Positions 35,318 to 44,055 of a DNA stretch of 64,000 nt are shown here, piece after piece. The notes under the pieces were generated by a model. That model worked only from the letters and a program-made list of their open reading frames with translations. It searched no databases and was not told where the DNA came from. The position numbers and the translations under genes are program-made. The stretch is from Kribbella sp. CA-293567 (GTDB lineage Bacteria > Actinomycetota > Actinomycetes > Propionibacteriales > Kribbellaceae): the NCBI RefSeq assembly GCF_027627575.1, contig NZ_CP114065.1:6138001-6202000 (forward strand), in the 5' to 3' direction. The stretch's first letter is position 1; each line of letters opens with the position of its first letter.

Positions 35318-36786
35318 GAACCCGCCTTCTTGGGACTTCGGGGCTTCTTGCCGCGCGAGGCACGGCTGCGGCTCCCCTTGGTGGTGTCCAGCAGCTCGTC
35401 CAGCGCGTCCGTGACGCACTGGGCGAAGACCGCCAGGTCGGGCATCGCCGTCCGGTCCGCGTTCAGCCCGAACGACACCTTGCCGTCGTACGACGTGACG
35501 CCCACGGACAGACCCTGCCCCGGCATCAGCGGCACCACCGGGTACGACGCCAGCATCGGCGCGCCCTGGGCGTAGAGCGGGAACTGCGGACCGGGCACGT
35601 TGGTGATCACCACGTCGTCGATCGGCCGCACGGTCTCGGTCGCCACCCGCGCCGCGAGGGCGTGCAGGGTGGTCGGCGCGAACCCGGCGATCCCGACCAG
35701 CGACCGGGCGCTGACCGCTCGTCCGGTGTCCTTGTGCACCTTGGTCTGGTAGGAGATCTGGTGCAGCCGCATCACCGGCGAGTTCTCCCCGACCGGCAGG
35801 TTCACCGTCGAGGCGATCACCCGCGAACCCAGCGACGTCGGCTCCTCGTCGTCGTCGTCGCGAATGCTGACCGGTACGACGGCGCGCACGCCACGGGTCG
35901 GGCTGACCGACTCGCCGCGCGTCATCATCCAGGCCCGCAGCGCGCCGGCCACGACCGCCAGGATCACGTCGTTGACCGTGCCGCCGTGCATCGCCCGGAC
36001 CGCCCGGTAGTCCTCGAGCTCGGTCTGCACCGTGGTGAACCGGCGTTGCCCGGACGTCTTCACGTGCAGCGAGCTCTCCTGGACGTGCCGCTGCGCGACC
36101 ACCGAGCCGACCACGTCACCGAGCACCTCCCGCACGGAGGTCGAGCCGGTCAGGCTGGCCATCTCGGCCCGCGCCAGCTCCAGCACGGCGGTCGGGTGCC
36201 GGGTCGCATCGGCGAAGACGCCGGCCAGCAGCTCCAGTGCCGACGGCGGGTGGGCGGGCTGCCAGGTGTCGGTCGGGGTGTCTCGCGGATGGGCGGTCGC
36301 ATCCAGCACGACCTGACCGATGTCGACCGTGCTGTTGCCGTCGACAAGCGCTTGGTGCGACTTGGAGATGATCGCGAACCGGTCACCCTGCAGGCCTTCG
36401 ACCAGATACATCTCCCACAACGGCCTGGCCCGGTCGAGCCGGCGCGACATGATCCGGGCCACCAGCTCCAGCAGCTGCGCGTGCGTGCCCGGGCGCGGCA
36501 GCGCGGACCGGCGTACGTGGAAGGTGATGTCGAACTCTTCGTCGTCGACCCAGATCGGCCCGGCGAACCGGCCGGGCACGTGCTGGATCCGCTGCCGGTA
36601 CCGCGGCACGAAGGCGATCCGGTCGCGGATCAGCGCGACCAGGCTCTCGTAGTCGAACCCGTCGCGTGACACTTCACCGCCGTGCACCGGTGGCTCGAAG
36701 ATGTCGACGGTGCCGACGTGCATCGGCGTGGCCGGGCTCTCGGTCTTCAGGAAGGTCAGGTCCAGCGACGTCAACCGGTCCGGCAT
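35314..36786 (-). CDS. Wax ester synthase/diacylglycerol acyltransferase (WS/DGAT)
   Basis: WS/DGAT enzymes make triacylglycerols or wax esters from acyl-CoA. The 490-residue protein has the N-terminal domain (LTSLDLTFLKTESPATPMHV), the active-site region SHQALVDGNS, and the C-terminal domain with VITNVPGPQFPLYAQGAP. The canonical HHxxxDG is here SHQALVDG: the second His and the Asp-Gly are kept while the first His is Ser. The start 36786 follows GGAGG by 8 bases; an ATG at 36816 is less likely. It is followed by the DUF6912-like gene. Confidence 0.9.
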   Translation of the reverse strand: MPDRLTSLDLTFLKTESPATPMHVGTVDIFEPPVHGGEVSRDGFDYESLVALIRDRIAFVPRYRQRIQHVPGRFAGPIWVDDEEFDITFHVRRSALPRPGTHAQLLELVARIMSRRLDRARPLWEMYLVEGLQGDRFAIISKSHQALVDGNSTVDIGQVVLDATAHPRDTPTDTWQPAHPPSALELLAGVFADATRHPTAVLELARAEMASLTGSTSVREVLGDVVGSVVAQRHVQESSLHVKTSGQRRFTTVQTELEDYRAVRAMHGGTVNDVILAVVAGALRAWMMTRGESVSPTRGVRAVVPVSIRDDDDEEPTSLGSRVIASTVNLPVGENSPVMRLHQISYQTKVHKDTGRAVSARSLVGIAGFAPTTLHALAARVATETVRPIDDVVITNVPGPQFPLYAQGAPMLASYPVVPLMPGQGLSVGVTSYDGKVSFGLNADRTAMPDLAVFAQCVTDALDELLDTTKGSRSRASRGKKPRSPKKAGS

Positions 36787-37029
36787 GGCGGGCCCTCCTT
36801 CGTCGTCGAGGCTCATCGGGGCCTGGTCCAGGCTCTGTGTCCGCTCACCCTAACCGGGTCCGCCGACAGCGAGCTGCGACACTGGCCCCGAACGGCGAAC
36901 CTGGCTGTCAGCGATCGTGACACGACTGATGGTGTACGGCGGGAACACTGGTGCCCGCGTGTTCGTCAGGCAAGAGGGCGTGTTCCACGTCCGGCAATCG
37001 GCATCGACACTCGAAAGGCTCCTCGGCTC
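36787..37029. promoter_or_regulatory. Divergent intergenic region, WS/DGAT and cupredoxin lipoprotein
   Basis: No gene is supported in these 243 bp. GAACAC (36942-36947) and GTGTTC (36959-36964) form an inverted repeat that could be an operator. Clear promoter hexamers were not identified. Confidence 0.3.
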
Positions 37030-37524
37030 ATGCGTTCGACGTTCTCCCGCGGTACCGCGCTCGCTCTCCTGCCCGCCCTCGGCATGCTGGTCCTGGCGGG
37101 CTGCGGAGACGACTCCGGCGCCGGTGGGAGTCCCAGCACCAGCCCGTCGAGCACGCCGTCCGCCGGGCCGAGCGCGACTCCGACCGAGACGCCGACCACC
37201 CCCGGCAGTACGCCGAACACGAAGGCCCCGTCGAACACCGCCGACCCGTCCGGTGAGCAGGCCGACGTGACCATCGACATCACCGTTGCCAACGGCAAGG
37301 TCAACCCGAGCGGCTCCAGCATCAAGGTCAAGGCCGGTCAGAGCGTGCTGGTCACCGCGATCAGCGACGCCGACGAAGAACTGCACATCCACGGCTACGA
37401 GAAGGAACTCGAGCTGACCCCGGGCAAGCCCGCGTCGGTGAAGTTCACCGCGGACATGAAGGGCACCTTCGAGATCGAGACGCACCAGAGCGCCAAACTG
37501 GTCGCCAAGCTCGTCGTCTCCTGA
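37030..37524 (+). CDS. Cupredoxin-domain lipoprotein
   Basis: The 164-residue protein has a lipoprotein signal with lipobox LAGC (Cys near 23) and a long Ser/Thr/Pro linker (about 30-75). The compact beta domain that follows resembles cupredoxins (VTIDITVANGKVNPSG, VLVTAISDADEELHIHGY, GTFEIETHQSAKL). His residues in ELHIHGY and ETHQ could bind copper, but a classical Cys ligand is missing. The ATG at 37030 is the only start giving a signal peptide. A 15-bp gap to the next membrane-protein gene suggests an operon. Confidence 0.82.
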   Translation: MRSTFSRGTALALLPALGMLVLAGCGDDSGAGGSPSTSPSSTPSAGPSATPTETPTTPGSTPNTKAPSNTADPSGEQADVTIDITVANGKVNPSGSSIKVKAGQSVLVTAISDADEELHIHGYEKELELTPGKPASVKFTADMKGTFEIETHQSAKLVAKLVVS

Positions 37525-37539
37525 GCCGGCGACCTCACA

Positions 37540-38868
37540 GTGATCTCTCTGCTGCTGCCGCTGCACGGAATCGGCGGCCGCCAGGACCTGCCCGTTCCCT
37601 TCGGTCTGGCCGTCGGCGGGGCCGGCGTCGCGATCGCGCTGTCCTTCGTCGTCCTCGGGCTGGCCTGGCGCAAGCCGAAGTACCGGGGCGACAAGTCCGG
37701 CAAGCCGTTGCCGGACGCAATCACCCGGACGGTCGACTCGGCCGGTCTGCGCTGGTTCGTCCGGCTCTTCGGGCTGGCTACCTTCCTCTACGCGCTGGTG
37801 GCGCTGCTGTTCGGCGTGGACCGGCTGACCAACCCGATCTTCGGGTTCGTCTACATCCTGGTCTGGGTCGGGCTGGTGCCGATCTCGCTGTTCCTCGGAC
37901 CGGTCTGGCGCACGCTGAACCCGCTGCGGACGATCCATCTCCTGCTCAGCAAGGCGATGCGGCAACCGCCGTCCCAGGGGCTGCTCGAACTGCCGAAGTG
38001 GCTGGGGCTGTGGCCGGCCGCGCTCGGCATCTTCGCCTTCACCTGGCTCGAACTGGTCGCGCCCGACCGCGCGACGCTACCGGTACTGCAGGCGTGGCTC
38101 GCGCTGTACGTCGTGATCATGCTGTTCGGCGCGATCCTGTTCGGCGACCGCTGGTTCTCGACCGCCGACCCGTTCGAGGTCTACGCGACGCTGATCGCGC
38201 GGATGTCGCCCTGTGGCCGGCGCGACGACGGCAAGCTGGTGATCCGCAGGCCGCTGGAGAACCTCGACGGCCTGAAGGCGCAACCAGGACTGGTCGGCAT
38301 GGTCGCGGCGCTGCTCGGCTCCACGGCGTACGACGGCTTCTCGAACTCGACCGCCTGGATCGGCTGGGCCCAGAGCACCGACTACTCGATGGCCCTGCTC
38401 GGCACCCTCGCGCTGGTCGGCTTCATCCTGTTCGTGCTCGTCACGTACTCCGGCGCGACCCTGCTGGCCGGACGCCTCTCGGACAGCTCCCGCACCGCGC
38501 TGCCCGGCCTGTTCGCGCACTCCGTCGTACCGATCGCCTTCGGGTACGTCGTCGCCCACTACCTGACCCTGCTCATCCTGGAGGGCCAGCGCACGCTGAT
38601 CTACCTCAGCGACCCGCTCTCCAACGGCGCCAACGTCTTCGGCACCGGCCTGCTCGGCCTCAACACCGACATCACCAACCACAGCACGACGATCTCCGTC
38701 ATCCAGGTCCTCGCCGTGGTCTGCGGCCACCTCCTCGGCGTCATCTCCGCCCACGACCGAGCAGTAGCCCTCTTCCCCCGCCACAAAGCCCTGGCCGGCC
38801 AACTCCCCCTGCTGATCGTCATGGTCGGCTACACCGTCGCCGGCCTCCTCCTCCTCTTCTCCGACTAA
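37540..38868 (+). CDS. Multi-spanning membrane protein, partner of the cupredoxin lipoprotein
   Basis: The 442-residue protein has about ten hydrophobic helices. It starts with a GTG and a conserved HGIGGRQDLPVPFGLAV block, and contains FLGPVWRTLNPLRTIHLLL and GDRWFSTADPFEVYATLIA. Similar actinobacterial proteins are often labelled fenitrothion hydrolase, but I see no hydrolase active site and treat that label as unsupported. His and Trp residues near membrane faces and the adjacent cupredoxin suggest a metal- or electron-related role; this is inference. Confidence 0.75.
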   Translation: MISLLLPLHGIGGRQDLPVPFGLAVGGAGVAIALSFVVLGLAWRKPKYRGDKSGKPLPDAITRTVDSAGLRWFVRLFGLATFLYALVALLFGVDRLTNPIFGFVYILVWVGLVPISLFLGPVWRTLNPLRTIHLLLSKAMRQPPSQGLLELPKWLGLWPAALGIFAFTWLELVAPDRATLPVLQAWLALYVVIMLFGAILFGDRWFSTADPFEVYATLIARMSPCGRRDDGKLVIRRPLENLDGLKAQPGLVGMVAALLGSTAYDGFSNSTAWIGWAQSTDYSMALLGTLALVGFILFVLVTYSGATLLAGRLSDSSRTALPGLFAHSVVPIAFGYVVAHYLTLLILEGQRTLIYLSDPLSNGANVFGTGLLGLNTDITNHSTTISVIQVLAVVCGHLLGVISAHDRAVALFPRHKALAGQLPLLIVMVGYTVAGLLLLFSD

Positions 38869-40097
38869 GCAGGCTGTCTCGGGAGGGATCTGCTGGTGTA
38901 GGCGAGGGTGAGGAAGGCCAGCAGGCCGAGGAGGAGGTGGGAGTTGCCGGGGATGGACTGCCAGAAGGTCCAGTTGAGTTCGCGGTCGTCGCGGAAGGGG
39001 ATCCACCAGATCGACCTGAGGACGAACAGGCCGTACCAGAGGATGCCGGTGGCGAGGGCGGGGCGGGTGCCCCACTCGCGGTGGACGGCGCGGATCAGGC
39101 TGATGCCGAGCGGGATGATCCAGACCCAGTGGTGGCTCCAGGAGACCGGCGACGCGTAGAGGACGGCCAGGGCCATCACGGAGATCGCGGTCACCCGCTC
39201 GTCGGCGAGCCAGTACCGGCGGGCCAGCCAGAGCACCAGCAGGCCGAAGACCGCCGAGAGCAGGAACCAGACCGGCTCCACCCAGGACGCCTCGTCGCCG
39301 AGCCGGCTGAGGAAGCCCATGAACGACTGGTTGGCCGTGTAGGCGAGGCCGCCGACCCGGTTGGCGTTGCGGATGACGACGGTCCAGTACTCCCAGGACT
39401 GGTTCGGTACGACGGCGAACCCGATCGCCATCGTCGCGGCCAGGCCGAGCAACGCGTTGCGGAACGCCCGCCACTGCTTGGTGATCAGCAGGAACGCCAG
39501 GAACGGCAGCGGCGTCAGCTTGACGCCGATCGTCACCCCGACCCAGAAACCGCGCCACTTCGCTCCGGCCGGCCGGACCAGGTCGAGCAGGATCATTGCG
39601 GTCAGCAACAAGTTGATCTGGCCGAACTGGATCGTCTGCCAGACCGGTTCGAGCAGCAGCGACACCGCGGTCAACGCGGCCAGTACTGCGATCCGCCGGT
39701 CGCGCCACTGCTCCGGGACGAGGGTCCAGGCGTTCGCCGGCAGCGCGGCTCGCCAGATCAACGCGATGCAGAGCACGGAGATCGTCGTCCAGAGCACCAG
39801 CGCGACGCCCCACGGCACGGCGCCCAGCGGCAGCATCGCGATCGCGGCGAACGGCGGGTAGGTGAACGGCAGGCCCGAGCCGGGCAGTTGAGCGTCGTAC
39901 AGGGAACCGCGGTCGAGCAGGACCGAGCCGCCCATCCGGTAGACGCGCAGATCGATCATGCCGTCGAAGAGGCCGTAGGCCCAGGCGCCGAGGGTGACGA
40001 GCGCCGCGCAGCCGACGATGGCGGCGACCACCCGGCGGCGGTCGGTACTCGGTGGGGTGCTCGGCGAAGCGTTCGATGAAGAAGAGGTCATGGTCAC
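38865..40097 (-). CDS. GT87-family membrane glycosyltransferase (polyprenyl-phosphate-mannose type)
   Basis: The 410-residue protein has about ten to twelve membrane helices and the GT87/DUF2029 hallmarks. These are an early acidic DLRVYRMGGSVLL, TYPPFAAIAMLPLG, QFGQINLLL and SWSHHWVWIIPL. Family members such as PimE move mannose from polyprenyl-phosphate-mannose to lipoglycans outside the membrane. The GTG start at 40097 overlaps the HAD stop (GTGA); ATG 40091 is an alternative. Its stop overlaps that of the convergent membrane-protein gene by 4 bp. Confidence 0.88.
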   Translation of the reverse strand: MTMTSSSSNASPSTPPSTDRRRVVAAIVGCAALVTLGAWAYGLFDGMIDLRVYRMGGSVLLDRGSLYDAQLPGSGLPFTYPPFAAIAMLPLGAVPWGVALVLWTTISVLCIALIWRAALPANAWTLVPEQWRDRRIAVLAALTAVSLLLEPVWQTIQFGQINLLLTAMILLDLVRPAGAKWRGFWVGVTIGVKLTPLPFLAFLLITKQWRAFRNALLGLAATMAIGFAVVPNQSWEYWTVVIRNANRVGGLAYTANQSFMGFLSRLGDEASWVEPVWFLLSAVFGLLVLWLARRYWLADERVTAISVMALAVLYASPVSWSHHWVWIIPLGISLIRAVHREWGTRPALATGILWYGLFVLRSIWWIPFRDDRELNWTFWQSIPGNSHLLLGLLAFLTLAYTSRSLPRQPA

Positions 40098-40750
40098 GTC
40101 AGGTCGACTCCGAAGAGGGCTTCCAGTTCGCTGCGCGTCTGCTCGTACGACGTGTGCACGATGCCGGTGATCCCCAGCTCGCGGGCCGCGACCACGTTCA
40201 GCTCGAGATCGTCGATGAAGACGCACTCCGTCGGCCGCAGCGCCAGCCGTTGCGCCGCCAGCTGGTAGATCTCCGGCTCCGGCTTGCGCAGCTGCACCTC
40301 GCCGGAGATGACGATGTCGTCGAACATGCCGTCCCAGGTCTCCCGCGGGTAGGTGTTGCCCCACGAGTTCGAGAGCAACCCGGTCTTGATGCCGTGGCCC
40401 CTGGCCCGCCGGATCAGCGCGGACATCTGCGGCTGGTGCTCGAAGTGCGCGAACATCCTCATCAGCAACCCTTCCGCCTGGACCTCGCCACCGTCGCGGC
40501 GGACCAGCTTGGCGGCCAGCTTGCGCTCGAAGTCGGGCACCGCGAGCTGACCGCGCTCCAGCGCGTGGATCGGGTTCACCTCGGCCTCGACCGGGCTGGC
40601 GGACAGCCAGCCGACCATCGCCCGGTAGTAGGCGTCGAAGTCGAGGTCGTCCAACTCGGCCCACTGCCGCAGGGCCACGTCCAGACCGGAGGTCAGCACT
40701 CCGCCCCAGTCCACCAGCAGGCCCCGCAGTACAGGCGTCTCGTCAGGCAT
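40094..40750 (-). CDS. HAD-superfamily hydrolase
   Basis: The 218-residue protein contains the HAD motifs: LLVDWGGVLT (nucleophile Asp; second Asp replaced by Gly, as in epoxide-hydrolase-type members), GLLSNSWG (motif II Ser), RKPEPEIY (motif III Lys) and CVFIDDLELNV (motif IV acids). It should be a small phosphatase or phosphoglycolate-phosphatase-like enzyme; the substrate is unknown. The ATG at 40750 begins the conserved part. It is coupled to the GT87 gene. Confidence 0.9.
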   Translation of the reverse strand: MPDETPVLRGLLVDWGGVLTSGLDVALRQWAELDDLDFDAYYRAMVGWLSASPVEAEVNPIHALERGQLAVPDFERKLAAKLVRRDGGEVQAEGLLMRMFAHFEHQPQMSALIRRARGHGIKTGLLSNSWGNTYPRETWDGMFDDIVISGEVQLRKPEPEIYQLAAQRLALRPTECVFIDDLELNVVAARELGITGIVHTSYEQTRSELEALFGVDLT

Positions 40751-40796
40751 GCCCGCAAGACTACTCAGGACATGATCACGGGTTCCGGCCACCCGC

Positions 40797-41585
40797 TCAC
40801 CCGTCGTACTCGACCACCGCGTCGCCGGAGGAGGTCTCGACCGTGATCGTGCGGGTCGAGGCGGGGTCGATCTTGACCTCGGCGCGCATGTCACCGGAGG
40901 CCGTGTCGCTGTCGACCTTGTAGGTCTCGGTACCGGCCGGGAGCTGGACCAGCACGTCACCCGAGCTGGAGTTGGCGCGGACCGTGCCGGGCGCGGAACG
41001 GAAGGTCAGATCGATCCCGCCCGAGCTGCTCTTGGCGACGACCGTCCCCGAGCCCAGGTCGCTCGCCTCCAGATCGGCGGACGAGGTCTCCGCCTCCAGA
41101 TCACCGGACAACCCCTGCACCCGGAACTTGCCCGAGCTCGACTCGAGCTTGGTCCGGCCGCCCAGCCCGGCCACCTTGACGTCGCCGCTGTTGGTCTTGA
41201 TCGAGACGTCGAGATCCCTCGGCACCGTCAGGACGTAGCTGGTGGCACAGCCGAAGGACAGGAACCCGCAGCCGGTGTCGCGGATCTCCAGCTTGCCGTT
41301 CTCGTACTTCTCCCGCGGATCGGAGCCCAGCGCGTTGCGCTCGACCAGCCGGTCGATGGTGATCTCCCGTACGTCGCCCGCGCGGACCTCGAGATCACTC
41401 GAGCTGTTCTCGATCGACAGGGCCGTACCGACCACCGGATACGTCTGCTGGCTGGTCTTCGTGTCCTCGGTCAGGCTGGTCAGCGCCCAGTAGACGCCAC
41501 CCAGGATCAGGGCGACCGAGATCGCGATGCCGTACCGCCGCTCGGCGCTCATGCTGCTGGCCCGACGGCCCTCGACTTCGGACAT
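40797..41585 (-). CDS. DUF4097-family membrane-anchored beta-repeat protein
   Basis: In this 262-residue protein a single membrane helix (about 17-38) is followed by a right-handed beta-repeat domain of the DUF4097 type. Its repeated SSSGDV/SSGKFR/SSADLEA/SSSGGID blocks recur every 15-20 residues. Two cysteines (CGFLSFGC) could form a disulfide, consistent with an outside location. Members of this family are often found with stress-response or anti-sigma systems, but no such gene is adjacent here. Confidence 0.85.
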   Translation of the reverse strand: MSEVEGRRASSMSAERRYGIAISVALILGGVYWALTSLTEDTKTSQQTYPVVGTALSIENSSSDLEVRAGDVREITIDRLVERNALGSDPREKYENGKLEIRDTGCGFLSFGCATSYVLTVPRDLDVSIKTNSGDVKVAGLGGRTKLESSSGKFRVQGLSGDLEAETSSADLEASDLGSGTVVAKSSSGGIDLTFRSAPGTVRANSSSGDVLVQLPAGTETYKVDSDTASGDMRAEVKIDPASTRTITVETSSGDAVVEYDG

Positions 41586-41677
41586 CGCTCTCCCCTTGGC
41601 GCCGGCATCACTGTTGACGCCGTGACGTCACGATGGCACATCGCCGAGCCTTTGTCGGTGGGGGCAACCCCCGGTTT

Positions 41678-42952
41678 TCAACTGAGGTGATCCCTGACAA
41701 CCCCGGCCGCGAGCTGCTGCATTCCCTTGCGCAACTTGCTCGACTTCGCCGCCTCCACCAGGCTCCGGCCGTGCGACAGGGCCGCATCGCACGCGGTCTG
41801 GTCGAAAGGCAGCAGCGCGGCGGCCTGCACTCCGGCGTACCGGTTGAGGGCTTCGTTGGCGGCGTCGGCCGGAGAAGCCCCCAGCGACCCTGAACGAACC
41901 CTGTTGACCACAACCCGGGTGGTGACCGACGGTACTGCGGCCCTGAGCTCGTGCAGCGCTCTGATCAGCCGGGTGAGCCCGACCGGATCAGCTGTGCCGA
42001 CCACGATCACCTCGTCGGCTTCCTCGAGCGTGGCAAGAGTGGCGCCGTTGCGGCGCGGCGCGAGCGTGTCGAACGAGATCTCCTCGTCGCTCTCGATACA
42101 GAAGCCCGCGTCGATCACCGTGCAGGGGGCGAGCATCCTCGCGGTCGACCAGACCGACTCGATCGCGGTGGGACGCAGCTCCGTCCACCGATCGGCGCGG
42201 CTGAGCCCTGTCAGGACCAGTTGGTTCGGGCCGACCTGTCGGGCATGCCTGGCGAGCACTGCCACGTCCAGCGAGCCTCCACCGGCGGAGCGGGCGGCTG
42301 CGGCGAGGCCTGAGGTTTCGTCGAGCATGCCAAGCAGCTGAGCCACCGTGCCGCCGTACACGTCGGCGTCGGCCAGCAGAGTCGGTATGCCACGCGCAGC
42401 CAGCTCGGCGGCCAGTCCGACCGCGACCGTACTGCGGCCTGGTGCTCCGGTCGGGCCCCAGACTGCGATGACCCGGCCGGTGCCCTGGCCGTAGGGCTCG
42501 CCGTACGCCTCCGGGTTGGCCACTGACTCGCTGTTGAACGGTACGAATCCGCCGGCGAAGTGGGAAACGGTCGCCGGTGGGCCCGACTCCACGGCGTCGA
42601 TGACGGCTCGGCCGAGGTCGTCAGCGCTGACGTCGGCGGGGAGGATGCGTTCGATGCCCATCCGGCTCAGGCGGTCTTCGGCGCCACTCGGCTCACCGTT
42701 GTCGGAGGGATCGACCAGCGCGACCACTGCGATCCGGCGGGCGTGGAGGGCGGCAACTGCGTCAGAAGTGAGCCTGGGCAGGTCTTCCGCGAGCACGACG
42801 GCGCGTGCCTGACCACTGGCTGCCGCGGCCATCACGTCGGCGATGTCGACGCACCGCCGGACGACCCGAATGCCGGTGGCTCTTTCGGCCCGGCGTACGA
42901 CGTCTGCCTCCCACGGCGCACCGGTCACCGCGAGGAGGACGGGGAGCGACAT
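41678..42952 (-). CDS. CpaE/MinD-like P-loop ATPase
   Basis: Residues 1-130 form a response-regulator-like N-domain; residues about 155-424 form a MinD/ParA-type ATPase with the deviant Walker A VWGPTGAPGRSTVAVGLA and LLADADVYGG. The standard GKGG(T/S) lysines are not present: the loop reads GAPGRST, so nucleotide hydrolysis may be weak or lost. CpaE proteins position pilus or secretion machinery. Its start overlaps the SAF protein stop (ATGA). No Tad pilus structural genes (CpaF, TadB/C, Flp) are in the window. Confidence 0.8.
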   Translation of the reverse strand: MSLPVLLAVTGAPWEADVVRRAERATGIRVVRRCVDIADVMAAAASGQARAVVLAEDLPRLTSDAVAALHARRIAVVALVDPSDNGEPSGAEDRLSRMGIERILPADVSADDLGRAVIDAVESGPPATVSHFAGGFVPFNSESVANPEAYGEPYGQGTGRVIAVWGPTGAPGRSTVAVGLAAELAARGIPTLLADADVYGGTVAQLLGMLDETSGLAAAARSAGGGSLDVAVLARHARQVGPNQLVLTGLSRADRWTELRPTAIESVWSTARMLAPCTVIDAGFCIESDEEISFDTLAPRRNGATLATLEEADEVIVVGTADPVGLTRLIRALHELRAAVPSVTTRVVVNRVRSGSLGASPADAANEALNRYAGVQAAALLPFDQTACDAALSHGRSLVEAAKSSKLRKGMQQLAAGVVRDHLS

Positions 42953-43608
42953 CAGCGGCCCCGCCGGACGACCACGGGCTCGCCGGTGTTGAGCAGCGCC
43001 AGGGTCTTCGGCAACTGGTTGGGGTCCTTGCCTTCCAGACCGATCAGGAGCTGGCGCCGCGCCGAGCTGCCCGAGACACCCTTCACCGCGTCGATCTGGA
43101 CGACACGGACCTTGGTCCACAGTTGTGCGGCCGGTTGGTCCTTGGGCACTACCCAGACGTCGACGTGGTCGCCTACCGCCGTGTCGGACGGGAGGCGGCC
43201 GGCCGCGATCGACAGCGGCAGCTCCGTGCGCTCGCTGTCGGTTTTGGTGGTGGCCGCCTGACGCGGGACGAACTCGCCCTTGCTGATCGCGCGGATGGAG
43301 ACCAGGCCCTTGAGGTCGGCGTCGGCGGCGACGTACTGGCCGGCGGCCTCGTCGCTGGTGAAGCGGACGTTCATGGTGGTCAGGTCTTCGCTCGTGATCG
43401 TGACGCCGAGCGGTATGTCGCGCTTGGCCGCCCAGACCGCGGTGGTGTCGTCGGCCGTGGACAGCAGCTTCGCGCCGGCCAGCGCGGTGATCGCGACCAG
43501 CAGCACGCCGAGCAGCAGCCGGCCGTCCTTCCAGCGCGCCCGCCGGGTCCGCAGGGTGGGCGTGGACGGCGCCGCGAACCCACTTCGCAGCACAGGACTG
43601 TCGGCCAC
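42952..43608 (-). CDS. SAF-domain membrane protein (CpaB/RcpC-like)
   Basis: The 218-residue protein has one membrane helix (about 33-52) and a SAF domain (VWAAKRDIPLGVTITSEDLT, ISKGEFVPRQAA). A C-terminal beta domain contains VGDHVDVWVVPKDQ, as in CpaB/RcpC proteins of Tad systems. Of two possible GTG starts, 43608 has GGGGAG at 8-base spacing and is preferred to 43617. It forms an operon with the CpaE-like ATPase and is divergent from the small HTH gene. Confidence 0.85.
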   Translation of the reverse strand: MADSPVLRSGFAAPSTPTLRTRRARWKDGRLLLGVLLVAITALAGAKLLSTADDTTAVWAAKRDIPLGVTITSEDLTTMNVRFTSDEAAGQYVAADADLKGLVSIRAISKGEFVPRQAATTKTDSERTELPLSIAAGRLPSDTAVGDHVDVWVVPKDQPAAQLWTKVRVVQIDAVKGVSGSSARRQLLIGLEGKDPNQLPKTLALLNTGEPVVVRRGR

Positions 43609-43642
43609 TCGGAACACTCCCCAGTTTTGATTACCACTCGAA

Positions 43643-43655
43643 TGCTTCTGGTTGC
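43643..43655 (-). promoter_or_regulatory. Copy 1 of a shared element, SAF promoter region
   Basis: On the minus strand this reads GCAACCAGAAGCA, 35 bp upstream of the SAF start. It matches 11 of 13 positions of the element at 43759. It may be an operator of the adjacent HTH protein; the evidence is similarity only. Confidence 0.25.
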
Positions 43656-43758
43656 TCTTGGCGACGACATTCTGCCGTGTCGGGGGTTCGGGCGTCGGTT
43701 GTCATCCACAGGCCGGGGTGGCCTGGGGACAAACTGCCTGATTCCGATGCCAACCGTG

Positions 43759-43772
43759 GCAAACTGAAGCAA
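43759..43772 (+). promoter_or_regulatory. Copy 2 of a shared element, HTH-gene promoter region
   Basis: GCAAACTGAAGCAA lies 34 bp upstream of the HTH gene. It agrees at 13 of 14 positions with the element upstream of the LysM gene, which suggests autoregulation plus control of the neighbour. Confidence 0.35.
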
Positions 43773-43806
43773 CCAGCCGCTGCCGACTCGAAGGGACACA
43801 GCGCGC

Positions 43807-44055
43807 ATGCCGGCTCCACGCTTCCTCCAGCTGTCCGACGTCGCCGAGGTGCTGAACATCTCGGCCAACCAGGTGTACGCGCTGGTCCGCCGTGGTGACA
43901 TCCCCGCGGTGAAGATCGGCGGCCGTGGCCAGTGGCGGGTGGAGTCGACCGAGCTGGAGAAGTACATCGAGCGGCTCTACACCGAGACCAAGCAGTTCAT
44001 CGACAGCCACCCGTTCGGGGAAGAGGCCGAGACCTCCGAGGACGCTCAGCTCTAG
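43807..44055 (+). CDS. Small excisionase/MerR-type helix-turn-helix DNA-binding protein
   Basis: This 82-residue protein has a winged HTH of the AlpA/excisionase type: FLQLSDVAEVLNISANQVYA, then LVRRGDIPAVKIGGRGQWRV. An acidic C-terminal tail follows. Such single-domain proteins include developmental regulators of actinobacteria (BldC-like), though BldC itself differs in sequence. The ATG at 43807 is well placed. Its stop abuts the stop of the convergent LSm-like gene with no base between. Confidence 0.85.
   Translation: MPAPRFLQLSDVAEVLNISANQVYALVRRGDIPAVKIGGRGQWRVESTELEKYIERLYTETKQFIDSHPFGEEAETSEDAQL

Noticed and set aside
38077..39813. A 578-codon minus-strand frame across two membrane-protein genes
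   Set aside because: Arg/Pro/Gly-rich translation without hydrophobic helices. The genes in the other frames show clear membrane segments and the GT87 motifs.
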